DNA of 64,000 nt from Mycobacterium gordonae (GTDB lineage Bacteria; Actinomycetota; Actinomycetes; Mycobacteriales; Mycobacteriaceae), in contig NZ_LKTM01000046.1 of assembly GCF_001417955.2 (NCBI RefSeq), positions 1 through 64,000 on the forward strand, given 5' to 3'. Positions 1 to 10,900 of the stretch are shown one piece after another (the first letter of the stretch is position 1; every line of letters begins with the position of its first letter). A model generated the notes under the pieces. The model was not told the origin of the DNA, did no database searches, and saw only the letters and a program-made list of their open reading frames with translations. A program made the translations under genes and the position numbers.

Positions 1-1666
1 CAGCCCCGCCGGCGCCGGTGGCGCCGGCGGGGCTGCGGTGCTGATCGGCTACGGCGGCAATGGTGGAACCGGCGGCATCAGCCTGGCCGGCTTCGGCGGC
101 GCCGGGGGCGCGGGAGCGGCCGGTGGCCTGTTGCTCGGCAGCGGCGGTGTCGGCGGTAACGGTGGCGCCAACCTGGGCGGCAACGGCGCGGGCGGCGCCG
201 GCGGCGCCGGCGGCAACGCCTATCTGCTGGGCGAGGGCGGCTCCGGCGGGTCCGGGGCCAACAGTGCGAGCGGGGTCGGTGGTGCCGGCGGCGCCGGAGC
301 CAACGGCGGCTTCCTGATCGGCACCGGCGGGTCCGGCGGCCACGGCGGCTCGACGACCTTCCTCAACGGCACCGCCGGCAACGGCGGCACGGCAGGCAAT
401 GCCTGGATCTTCGGCCGGGGCGGCATCGGCGGCAGCGGCGGAAGCAGCATCAGCGGCCTGGGCGGTAACGGCGCGGCCGGCGGCAATGCCGGATTCCTGC
501 TCGGCAACGGTGGCAGTGGCGGCAACGGCGGAGCCGGCGGCGCGGGCGGCGGCATCGGCGGCGGCGGCGGGAACTCCTGGCTGCTCGGCAACGGCGGCCA
601 CGGCGGAAACGGCGTGATCGGCGGCACCGCGGGCCGGGCAGGGTTCCTGATCGGCAACGGCGGCGACGGCGGCACCGCGCGGGCGGGCGCCAACGGCGGC
701 CTGCTGTTCGGAGACGGCGGCAACGGCGGCAACGGCGGTGTCGAACTGCCCTCCGACGGTGGCGCCGGGGGCCGGTCCTGGCTGCTGGGCAGTGGTGGGC
801 ACGGCGGTGCGGGCAGTGCCGGCATCGTCGCCGTCGCCGACGGCAACGGCTTCGCCGGGGGTAACGGCGGCGCCGCCGGACTTCTGTTCGGCTTCGGCGG
901 CAACGGCGGCAGCGGCGGTGCCGGGTTGGTCACCATCGCCGGGTCCGGCAACGGCGGCGCCGGGGGCGCCGGCGGTGATGCCGGATGGATCTGGGGCATC
1001 GGTGGAGATGGCGGCACCGGCGGCGCCGGCGGCAGCGGCACCTTCCTCGCGACGGCCGGCCACGGCGGCACGGGTGGTAACGGCGGCACCGCCCGGATCT
1101 TCGGCACCGGCGGCAATGGCGGCGCGGGCGGCAGCGGCGGCGACCACAACGTCAGCGCCGCTGCAGGGGCCGGCGGCCAGGGCGGCAACGCCGGCGGCAG
1201 CGGATTCATCTACGGCAACGGTGCCGCCGGCGGCGCCGGCGGCGCGGGCGGTGCCGGTGGGGTCGCCGCAACCGGCGGTACGGGCGGTAACGGCGGCGCC
1301 GGCGCATCGACGTTCCTGCTCGGCAACGGCGGGGCCGGTGGATACGGCGGGGCGGCCGGTGACGGGGCCAACGCCACCGGTGCGGGCGCAGCCGGTGGAT
1401 ACGGCGGGGCCGCGGGCAACAGCGGCTTTATCTTCGGCAACGGCGGGGCCGGTGGCATCGGCGGCGCCGGCGGCGACAATCTCAGCGCGCAGCCCGGTGG
1501 ACCCGGCGGCAATGGCGGTGGCGGCGGCAACGCCACCTTCATCGGCAACGGCGGCAACGGCGGCGGCGGTGGCGGCGGCGGTACCGGCGGTTCGCCCGGA
1601 ATCACCGGGACCGGTGGCGGAGGCGGCCGGGGCGGCTTCTTCGGCCAGCCCGGGACCACCGGATAG
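1..1666 (+). CDS. PE_PGRS protein, C-terminal part (5' end outside window)
   Basis: The reading frame is open from base 2 and ends at TAG 1664-1666, so only the C-terminal ~554 residues are present. The protein is almost entirely Gly-Gly-X repeats interrupted every 20-40 residues by short hydrophobic segments such as [21 protein letters not shown] and FIYGNGA, which is the classical PGRS pattern. It ends in [13 protein letters not shown] with no separate C-terminal domain. The PE domain needed to confirm the family lies upstream, so the call rests on the repeats and on the PE_PGRS gene that follows in the same direction. PE_PGRS proteins are exported by ESX-5 and sit on the mycobacterial surface (family knowledge); no specific function can be given. 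Confidence 0.9.
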   Translation, partial: SPAGAGGAGGAAVLIGYGGNGGTGGISLAGFGGAGGAGAAGGLLLGSGGVGGNGGANLGGNGAGGAGGAGGNAYLLGEGGSGGSGANSASGVGGAGGAGANGGFLIGTGGSGGHGGSTTFLNGTAGNGGTAGNAWIFGRGGIGGSGGSSISGLGGNGAAGGNAGFLLGNGGSGGNGGAGGAGGGIGGGGGNSWLLGNGGHGGNGVIGGTAGRAGFLIGNGGDGGTARAGANGGLLFGDGGNGGNGGVELPSDGGAGGRSWLLGSGGHGGAGSAGIVAVADGNGFAGGNGGAAGLLFGFGGNGGSGGAGLVTIAGSGNGGAGGAGGDAGWIWGIGGDGGTGGAGGSGTFLATAGHGGTGGNGGTARIFGTGGNGGAGGSGGDHNVSAAAGAGGQGGNAGGSGFIYGNGAAGGAGGAGGAGGVAATGGTGGNGGAGASTFLLGNGGAGGYGGAAGDGANATGAGAAGGYGGAAGNSGFIFGNGGAGGIGGAGGDNLSAQPGGPGGNGGGGGNATFIGNGGNGGGGGGGGTGGSPGITGTGGGGGRGGFFGQPGTTG

Positions 1667-1886
1667 CCCGCAGTATCCGTCCTGCGTCAGCGGTATCCGC
1701 GAACCGAACAAGATGCCGGTACCGCGTGTCATAGCAAACCCGGGATTCGGTGCTCATCCAGGCAGTTGACCCTCAACTAGATGTCTCCAGTGTGGCGTAG
1801 ACCACTTTTTAGAGACTATTTAGATGATTTAGGCTGTTTTTGGACAAAAGTCAGTATGGTCTCAGGGTTTTACAGCTATCGTCCGT

Positions 1887-1901
1887 ATCGGCCTGGCCGA
1901 T
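1887..1901. promoter_or_regulatory. Inverted repeat upstream of giant PE_PGRS (possible operator)
   Basis: ATCGGCC-T-GGCCGAT is a perfect dyad with 7-bp arms around one base, ending 63 bp before the ATG of the giant PE_PGRS gene. The one-base centre makes an RNA hairpin unlikely, so a protein binding site is the better reading. No known regulator motif is recognised. Confidence 0.35.
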
Positions 1902-1923
1902 CAGCATGACCTGGGGACATGAA

Positions 1924-1945
1924 ACGACCTCTTAGGTCGTGACCT
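1924..1945. promoter_or_regulatory. Overlapping inverted repeats in the leader of giant PE_PGRS
   Basis: ACGACCT-CTT-AGGTCGT (1924-1940) is a perfect 7-bp inverted repeat. Its right arm also pairs with the adjoining GACCT (1941-1945), so AGGTC could join either of two structures. The end is 19 bp before the ATG at 1965. It could be an operator or, if transcribed, a 5' UTR hairpin near the ribosome entry site. Function is inference. Confidence 0.4.
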
Positions 1946-1964
1946 AGCTAGTGGGCGGTTCCCG

Positions 1965-4900
1965 ATGTCATACGTACTTGCAACGCCGGATGTGCTGTCA
2001 GCCGCGGCGTCGGATCTAGCCGGCCTGGGGGCCACGCTGGAGCGGGCCAACGCGGCCGCCGCGGCCTCTACGACCGAGCTGCTGGCCGCAGCGCAGGACG
2101 AGGTGTCGACCGCCATCGCCGCGCTGTTCGGCACGCATGGCCAGGCGTATCAGGCCGTCAGCGCCCAAGCCGCCGCCTTCCACAGCCAGTTCCTGCAGAG
2201 CCTGTCCACCGGCGCGGGCGCCTACGGCCTCGCCGAGGCCACCAACGCCGCGCCGCTGGCCGGGCTCGAGCAGGCGGTGCTCGGGGCGATCAACGCCCCC
2301 ACCCAGGTGCTGCTCGGACGGCCGCTGATCGGTGACGGGGCCAACGGCAGCACCCCGGGTGCGGCCGGCGGCGCCGGTGGATTGCTGTACGGCAACGGCG
2401 GCGCCGGTGCGGCGGGTGCGGCGGGACAGGCCGGCGGCGCGGGCGGCAGCGCCGGCCTGATCGGCAACGGCGGCGTCGGCGGCGCCGGCGGAGCCTCGAC
2501 CATCGGTAACGGCGGGGCCGGTGGCGCCGGCGGCAGCGGTGGCTGGCTGTACGGCAGCGGCGGCGCCGGGGGCGCCGGCGGCGCCAACCTCAACGCTCTC
2601 GGAACCGGCGGCGGCGGTGGTGCCGGCGGCCGGGCCTGGCTGATCGGCGCCGGCGGCACCGGTGGCGCCGGAGGCACCGGCGCGAACGGCGGCTGGGGTG
2701 CGGCCGGCGGCAACGGCGGCTACCTGTACGGCGACGGCGGCACCGGCGGGGCCGGCGGCGGCAACACCAGTCCCACCGGCATCGGCGGGACCGGCGGCCG
2801 CGGTGGAGATGCATACCTGTTCAGCAACGGCGGCGCCGGTGGATCCGGCGGCGCCGGCCCGACCGTCGGTGGCCAGGCCGGATTCGGCGGCCACGGTGGC
2901 CACGGCGGACTCTTCACCGGCGCCGGTGGCGCCGGTGGTGCGGGTGGCATGGGCGCGACCGGGGGCGGCGGCGGCACGGGCGGCGACGCGGGCTGGCTGT
3001 CCGGCGGATCGGGCGGAGCCGGCGGCGTCGGCGGCATCGGCCAGAGCGGCAACGGCGGCCTGGGCGGCGCCGGCGGCTCGGGTGGGCTGTACGGCGCGGG
3101 CGGGGCGGGCGGCACCGGTGGCGCCGGCGCCGCGGCCGGTGGTACCGGCGGGCTCGGCGGCAACGCGGGCTGGCTGTTGGGCACCGGTGGCACCGGCGGC
3201 AGCGGCGGATCCAGTGGCGCGGGTAACCCCGGCGGCAACGGCGGCGCCGGCGGCAACGGCGGATGGCTGTACGGCAACGGTGGTGTCGGCGGCAACGGCG
3301 CCAACGGCGGGGCCGGATCCATCGGCGTCAACGGCGGCACCGGCGGCAACGGTGGCGCCGGCGGCCGGGGCGGCCTGCTCTTCAGCGACGGCGGCAATGG
3401 CGGTAACGGCGGCATCGGCGGCAAGGGCGGCACCGGCACCCAGGGCGCCAACGGCCTGGACGGTACGTATCCCAGCGGCAACGGCACCAACGGCGGCGAC
3501 GGCGGCACGGGCGCCATCGGCGGCAACGGCGGTAACGGGGGCGCCGGCGGGCGGGGTGGCCTGCTGTTCGGCGAGTCCGGCATCACCGGCCGCGGTGGAG
3601 CCGGCGGCGACGGCGGCACCGGCGGCCTCGGCGGCAATGGCGGCAACGGCGCGGCGGGCAACGCCGCCAGCCCGAACGGTGGAAACGGCGGCAACGGCGG
3701 CAATAACGGCTTCGGCGCGGCCGGCGGCACCGGCGGGTCCGGGTCGGTCGCGGGCGCGCACGGCAAGGCGGGCACCACGGTCACCGGCGCCGGCGGTAAC
3801 GGCGGCAACGGTGGGGCCGGTTACGACGCATCCCTGGGTTCGGTCGCCGGCGCTAGCGGCGGCAACGGCGGTGCCGGCGGCAACGGCGGCAATTACGGCA
3901 ACGGTGGCGTCGGCGGCGCCGGCGGCAACGGCGCGGCCGGCAAGGCCGGGGTCAACGGGCTCAACCCGGGTGACAGCGGCACCAGTGGCCTCGCGGGTGG
4001 ATCCGGCGGTAGCGGCGGCGCCGGGGGTAATGGCGGTTCGATCTCCGGCAACAGCGGCGCCGGCGGAGCCGGCGGTCACGGCGGCGGCGGCGGCGCGGGC
4101 GGATACGGCGTCGACGGCAGGGACGGCGCGGTCGCGGGCCAGGCGGGCCAGGCCGGTGGCAGTGGCGGCGACGGCGGAGCGGGCGGCGACGGCGGGGCCG
4201 GCGGCAAGGCCGGCACGGTGCTGGGCAAGGGCGTCGCAGGTGCCGCGGGCGCCGGTGGAGCCGGTGGTGACGGCGGCGCGGCCGGGCGTCCCGGCGACGG
4301 TGGCGTGGGTGCGGCCGGCGACGCGAACCACATCGACGGTGCTTCGGGCGGCAAGGGCGGTAACGCCGGTACGGCTGGCTCCGGCGGCAACGGCGGCCTG
4401 AACGGCAGCGGGAGCGGCACGGGCGTCAAGGGCGCCAACGGGGCCGCAGTGGTGGGTCCGGCCGGCTCCGGTGGTGACGGCGGCGCGGGTTACAGCGCCA
4501 CGGTGGCCGGTGCCAGCGGCGGCAGCGGCGGCACCGGCGGTGCCGGCGGCAACATCGGAAACGGCGGTGACGGCGGCGCCGGCGGCAACGGCGCGGCGGG
4601 CGCGGCCGGCGCGAGCGGCGTCAGTGCCGGCGACAGCGGCACCAACGGTCTGGCCGGCGGCAAGGGCGGCGACGGTGGCGCCGGTGGCGCCGCGGGCGGC
4701 GCGGGCACCCACGGCGGGGCCGGTGGAGCCGGCGGCCAGGGCGGCGCCGGCGGCAAGGGCGGCAGCGGCGTTAACGGCTCCGACGGGGTTGCCACCAACG
4801 GCGACGGCGGTGCGGGCAAGGCCGGCGGCAATGCCGGTAGCGGTGGCGCCGGCGGCGATGGCGGTAAAGGTGGCGCCGCGGGCGGCACCGGCCTGGGCGG

Positions 4901-7900
4901 AGCGGCCGGTACCGCCGGAAGCGGTGGCGCGGCCGGTAGTGGTGGTGACGCGGGACTCGCCGGGGCCGGCGGTGTCGGCGCGATTGGACATGACGGCGCG
5001 GCCGGGGTCAACAACGGCGCCGGCTACGCCGGTGGAGACGGTGGTGCGGGCGGTAAGGGCGGCGACGGCGGCAAGGGCGGCGTCGGTGGCGCCGCCGGCA
5101 CCGGAGTCGGCGGCAGCGCGGGTGCGAACGGCAACGGCGGCACGGCCAGCAGTGGCGGCGCCGGTGGCGCGGCCGGCGCAGGTGGGTCCGGCGTGGACGG
5201 CGCCAACGGCCAGGCCGGAGTCAACAACGGCGCCGGGGTGGCCGGTGGTGACGGTGGCGCCGGAGGTAAGGGCGGTGCCGGCGGTACCGGCGGCACCGGC
5301 GGCCAGGCCGGTGGTTCGGGTGCGACGGCGGGCGCCGACGGCAAGGGCGGCGCCGGTGGGCACGGTGGCAATGCCGGCACGGCCGGCGACGGCGGGCGCG
5401 GTGCCGACGGAGTGTCCGGCGCCGTTGACGGCGGGGCCGGCGGCCGGGGCGGCAACGCCGGCGCGGTAGGCGTCGGTGGTAGCGGTGGCAGCGGACCTGC
5501 GGGTAACGGCGCGACCGGCCTCAGCGGGCTGGGCGCCAACGGCGGCGACGGTGGTGCCGGCGGTAACGGTCTAACCGGCTCCAACGGGGCCAACGGCGTG
5601 GGCGCCGGTGCCAGCGGCGGCAACGGCCTGGCCGGCGGCAAGGGCGGCGACGGCGGATCCGGTGGCACGGCCAGCGGTTCCGGCACCCACGGCGGTGACG
5701 GCGGCGCCGGCGGCGTCGGTGGCGCGGGCGGCAAGGGCGGCTCGGGCGTCGACGGCGGCAACGGGCAGCTCACCAACGGCGCGGGACAGGCCGGCCAGGC
5801 CGGCGGTAACGCCGGCAGCGGCGGCGACGGTGGCGCCGGCGGCAAGGGCGGCGACGCGGGCAGCGGCGGCACCGGCGGCGGGATTGCGGGCAAGGCCGGC
5901 AGCGGTGGCGCGGCCGGCAGCGGCGGCGACGCCGGCACGGCGGGCAAGGGCGGCAACGGCGCCAGCGGCGCGAACGGCGTGGCCGGTGTGAACAGCGGCG
6001 CCGGATTCGCCGGCGGCAACGGCGGTGCGGGCGGCCAGGGCGCCAACGGCGGCAGCGGCGGGGCCGGCGGTCAGGCCGGCGCCGGCGCCGGCGGCAGCGC
6101 GGGTAAGGACGGCAACGGCGGCGCGGCCAGCAGCGGCGGCGCCGGCGGCGCGGCCGGCAACGGTGGTGCCGGCCTCAACGGCGCTAACGGCCAGGCCGGC
6201 GTCAACAACGGCGCGGGTGTCGCCGGTGGCGACGGCGGCGCGGGCGGCAAGGGTGGCGACGGCGGCGTCGGCGGCACCGGCGGCAAGGCGGGCGGCACGA
6301 CCGGCACGGCAGGCACCGACGGCAAGGGTGGCGCCGGTGGTCTGGGCGGCAACGCCGGCACGGCCGGCGACGGCGGGCGCGGCGCCGACGGAGTGTCCGG
6401 TGCCGTCGATGGTGGCGCCGGCGGTAAGGGCGGGAACGCCGGCGCGGTCGGCGCGGGCGGTGCCGGTGGCCTCGGGCCGGCCGGCAACGGCACGAACGGC
6501 CTGTCCGGAGCCGGCGCGAACGGCGGCAACGGTGGCGCCGGGGGCAACGGCCTGGCCGGTGCCAACGGCACCGACGGCGTCAACCCCGGCGACAGCGGGA
6601 CCAGTGGCTTCGCCGGCGGCAAGGGCGGCGACGGCGGCGCCGGCGGCACCGCCAGTGGATCCGGCACGCACGGCGGCAGCGGCGGGGCCGGCGGCAAGGG
6701 CGGTCAGGGCGGCAGAGGCGGCAGCGGTGTCGACGGCGGCAACGGGGTTGCCACCGATGGAGCCGGGCAAGCCGGTCAGGCCGGCGGCAACGCCGGCGGC
6801 GGTGGTGACGGCGGCGCCGGCGGCAAGGGCGGCGACGCCGGCAGCGGCGGCACCGGCGGCGGCGTCGCGGGTCAGGCTGGCAGCGGCGGTGACGCCGGCA
6901 GCGGCGGCGCGGCCGGCACGGCCGGCAAGGGCGGCATCGGCGCCCACGGCCACGACGGCACCGCCGGTTTGAACAACGGCGCGGGCTACACCGGGGGCGA
7001 CGGCGGCGCGGGCGGTAAGGGCGCCAACGGCGGCAACGGCGGGGCCGGCGGTCAGGCCGGCCTCGGTGCCGGTGGCACCGCGGGCAAGGACGGCAACGGC
7101 GGCGCGGCCAGCAGTGGCGGCGCCGGTGGCGCGGCCGGCGCCGGCGGCTCCGGTGTCAATGGCGCCAACGGCCAGTCCGGCGTCAACAACGGCGCGGGTG
7201 TCGCCGGTGGTGACGGTGGCGCCGGCGGCAAGGGCGGTGACGGTGGCACCGGCGGCACCGGGGGTAAGGCCGGTGGCGCCACCGGCACGGCAGGTGCCGA
7301 CGGCAAGGGCGGAGCCGGCGGTCTGGGCGGCAACGCCGGCACGGCGGGCGACGGCGGCCGGGGTGCCGACGGGGTGATCGGTGCCATCGACGGCGGCGCG
7401 GGTGGCAAGGGCGGCAACGCCGGCGCGGTCGGCGCCGGTGGCGCGGGCGGCCTCGGGCCGGCCGGCAACGGCGCGAACGCCCTGTCCGGGGCCGGCGCGA
7501 ACGGCGGCAACGGTGGCGTCGGCGGTAACGGCCTGGCCGGCGCCAACGGCACCAACGGGCTCAATGCGGGTGACAGTGGGACCAGTGGCTTCGCCGGCGG
7601 CAAGGGCGGTGACGGCGGCGCCGGTGGTACGGCCAGCGGATCCGGCACCCACGGTGGCGCCGGTGGTGCCGGCGGCCAGGGCGGCGCGGGCGGCAAGGGT
7701 GGCTCCGGCCTCAACGGCGGCAACGCCGTGGCCGGGGAAGACGCCTACGGAACCGGGGTCGGCGCCGGACAGGCGGGCGGCAACGCAGGCAGTGGTGGTG
7801 ACGGCGGCGCCGGCGGCAAGGGCGGTGACGCCGGTGGCGGCGGCACCGGCGGCGGCGTCGCGGGCAAGGCCGGCAGCGGTGGTGCGGCCGGCAGCGGCGG

Positions 7901-10900
7901 TGACGCCGGCTCAGCGGGCAAGGGCGGTAACGGCGCGAGCGGCGCGAACGGCGTGGCCGGGGTCAACAACGGTGCCGGCGCGGCCGGTGGTGACGGCGGC
8001 GCCGGCGGTAACGGCGCCAACGGCGGTAACGGCGGCGCCGGCGGTCAGGCCGGCTCCGGTGCCGGCGGCAGCGCGGGCAAGGACGGCAACGGCGGCGCGG
8101 CCAGCAACGGTGGCGCGGGTGGCGCGGCCGGTAAGGGCGGCGCCGGGGTCAATGGCGCCAACGGCGTGGCCGGCGTGAACAGCGGCGCGGGTGTCGCCGG
8201 TGGTGACGGCGGGGCCGGCGGCACGGGCGGCGCCGGCGGAACCGGCGGCACCGGAGGCAAGGCCGGCGGGGTCACCGGCAACGCGGGCGCCGACGGCAGC
8301 GGCGGCGCCGGCGGTAAGGGCGGTAACGCCGGCACGGCCGGCGACGGCGGCCGTGGCGCCGACGGGGTGACCGGAGCAGTCGACGGCGGCGCCGGCGGCA
8401 AGGGCGGTAACGCCGGCGCGGTGGGCCAGGGCGGCACCGGCGGCACCGGAACTGCGGGTAAGGGCGCGAACGGGCTCAACGGGTCGGGCGCCAACGGCGG
8501 TAACGGCGGAGCCGGCGGCAACGGCCTGGCCGGCGCGAACGGCGCCGACGGCGTCAACGCCGGCGACAGCGGCACCAACGGTCTCGCCGGCGGCAAGGGC
8601 GGTGACGGCGGCGCCGGTGGTACGGCCAGCGGATCCGGCACCCACGGCGGTAACGGTGGTGCCGGCGGCATCGGCGGAACCGGCGGCAAGGGCGGTTCGG
8701 GCATCAGCGGTGCCATCGGTCAGGTCACTAACGGCGCCGGCGGCAACGGGCAGGCCGGCGGCAACGCCGGCAGCGGCGGCGACGGCGGCGCCGGCGGCAA
8801 GGGTGGCGACGCCGGCAGCGGCGGCACCGGCGGCGGAGTCGCCGGCACCGCCGGAAACGGTGGCGCGGCCGGTAACGGTGGCGCCGCGGGCACGGCGGGC
8901 AAGGGCGGCGCGGGTGCTGCCGGTCATGACGGCGTGACCGGCATCAACAGCGGAGCCGGTTACGCCGGCGGTGACGGCGGCGCCGGCGGCAACGGCGCCA
9001 ACGGCGGTAACGGCGGCGTCGGCGGTGCAGCTGGAGCCGGTGCGGGTGCCACCGCGGGTGCCAACGGCAACGGCGGCGCGGCCAGCAGCGGCGCTGCCGG
9101 CGGCGCGGCCGGTTCCGGCGGTGCCGGGATCACCGGCGCCAACGGCTCGGCGGGAACCAACGCGGGCGCCGGGCAGGCCGGTGGCGATGGCGGCGCGGGC
9201 GGTAAGGGTGGCGCCGGCGGGACCGGCGGGACCGGCGGTAAGGCCGGCGGCACCGGGGCCAGTGCAGGCGCCGACGGCCAGGGCGGCGCCGGCGGCCAGG
9301 GCGGTAACGCCGGCACGGCCGGTAGCGGTGGCCGCGGCGCGGACGGCACCAGCACGTACGTCGACGGCGGGGCCGGCGGCAAGGGCGGCAACGCCGGGGC
9401 GGTCGGCCAGGGCGGCACCGGCGGCACCGGTCCCGCGGGCAAGGGCGCGGACGGCATCAACGGCACCGGCGCCAACGGCGGTGACGGCGGCGCCGGCGGT
9501 AACGGCGCGGCCGGGGCCAACGGCGAGAACGGCATCAACACCGGGGCCAGCGGGACCAACGGCCTCGCCGGCGGCAAGGGCGGCGACGGCGGCGCGGGCG
9601 GCACGGCCAGCGGATCCGGCACCCACGGCGGTAACGGCGGGGCCGGCGGCATCGGCGGGACCGGCGGCAAGGGCGGCTCGGGTGTCGACGGCAACAACGG
9701 CGTCGCCACCAGCGGCGCCGGCGGCAACGGCCAGGCCGGCGGCAACGCCGGCAGCGGCGGCGACGGCGGAGCCGGCGGTAAGGGCGGTGACGCCGGCAGC
9801 GGCGGCACCGGCGGCGGCGTCGCGGGCAAGGCAGGCAGCGGTGGCGCGGCCGGCAGCGGTGGCGCGGCGGGCAGCGCGGGCAAGGGCGGCGCGGGCGCCA
9901 TCGGCCACGACGGCGTCTCCGGCGTCAACAACGGCGCCGGCTACTCGGGTGGCGACGGCGGCGCGGGCGGTAACGGCGCCAACGGCGGTAAGGGTGGCGT
10001 CGGTGGCGCGGCCGGGGCCGGCACCGGTGGCAGCGCGGGCGCCAACGGGAACGGCGGGGCTGCCAGCAGCGGCGGCGCCGGGGGCGCTGCGGGATCCGGC
10101 GGCGCCGGCATCACCGGCGCCAACGGAGTGGCCGGAACCAACGCGGGCGCCGGACAGGCCGGCGGCGACGGCGGCGCCGGCGGTAAGGGCGGCGCCGGTG
10201 GCAACGGCGGCACCGGCGGACAGGCCGGCGGCGCCGGCGCCACCGCGGGAGCCGATGGCAAGGGCGGCGCCGGTGGACAGGGCGGTAACGCCGGCACGGC
10301 CGGTAGCGGTGGCCGCGGCGCCGACGGAACCAGCACGTACGTCGACGGCGGAGCCGGCGGCAAGGGCGGCGACGCCGGGGCCGTCGGCCAGGGCGGCACC
10401 GGCGGTAGCGGTCCCGCGGGCAAGGGCGCGGACGGCCAGGGCGGCGCCGGCGCCAACGGTGGTAGCGGTGGCGCCGGCGGTAACGGCGCGGCCGGGGCCA
10501 ACGGCGAGAACGGCATCAACGCAGGCGGCAACGGCACCAACGGCCTCGCCGGCGGCAAGGGTGGCGACGGCGGCGCGGGCGGCACGGCCAGCGGAGTCGG
10601 CACCAAGGGCGGCGACGGCGGGGCCGGCGGCATCGGCGGGGCCGGCGGCAAGGGCGGCTCGGGTGTCGACGGCAACAACGGCGTCGCCACCAGCGGCGCC
10701 GGCGGCAACGGCCAGGCCGGCGGTAACGCCGGCAGCGGCGGCGACGGCGGCGCCGGCGGCAAGGGCGGCGCGGCGGGCAGCGGTCCCACCGCCGGCAAGG
10801 CCGGTGACGGCGGTGCGGCGGGCAGCGGTGGCGCGGCGGGTACCGCCGGAAAGGGCGGCGCCGGCGCTGCCGGTCACGACGGCATTTCCGGCGTCAACAG

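Larger units (their letters stand above)
1667..1964 (+). other. Intergenic leader region between the two PE_PGRS genes
   Basis: These 298 bp hold no gene I can support. The segment from about 1770 to 1880 is conspicuously A+T-rich for this genome, as expected of a promoter region for the downstream giant gene. Two separate inverted repeats lie in the last 80 bp (listed separately). I see no strong Shine-Dalgarno before the ATG at 1965; the nearest purine-rich stretch is GTGGGCGG, 1951-1958. Confidence 0.5.

Noticed and set aside
220..1209. Pro-rich antisense frame in the first PE_PGRS gene
   Set aside because: Pro-Pro-Leu-Pro tracts are the reverse-complement reading of Gly-Gly-Asn-Gly repeats.
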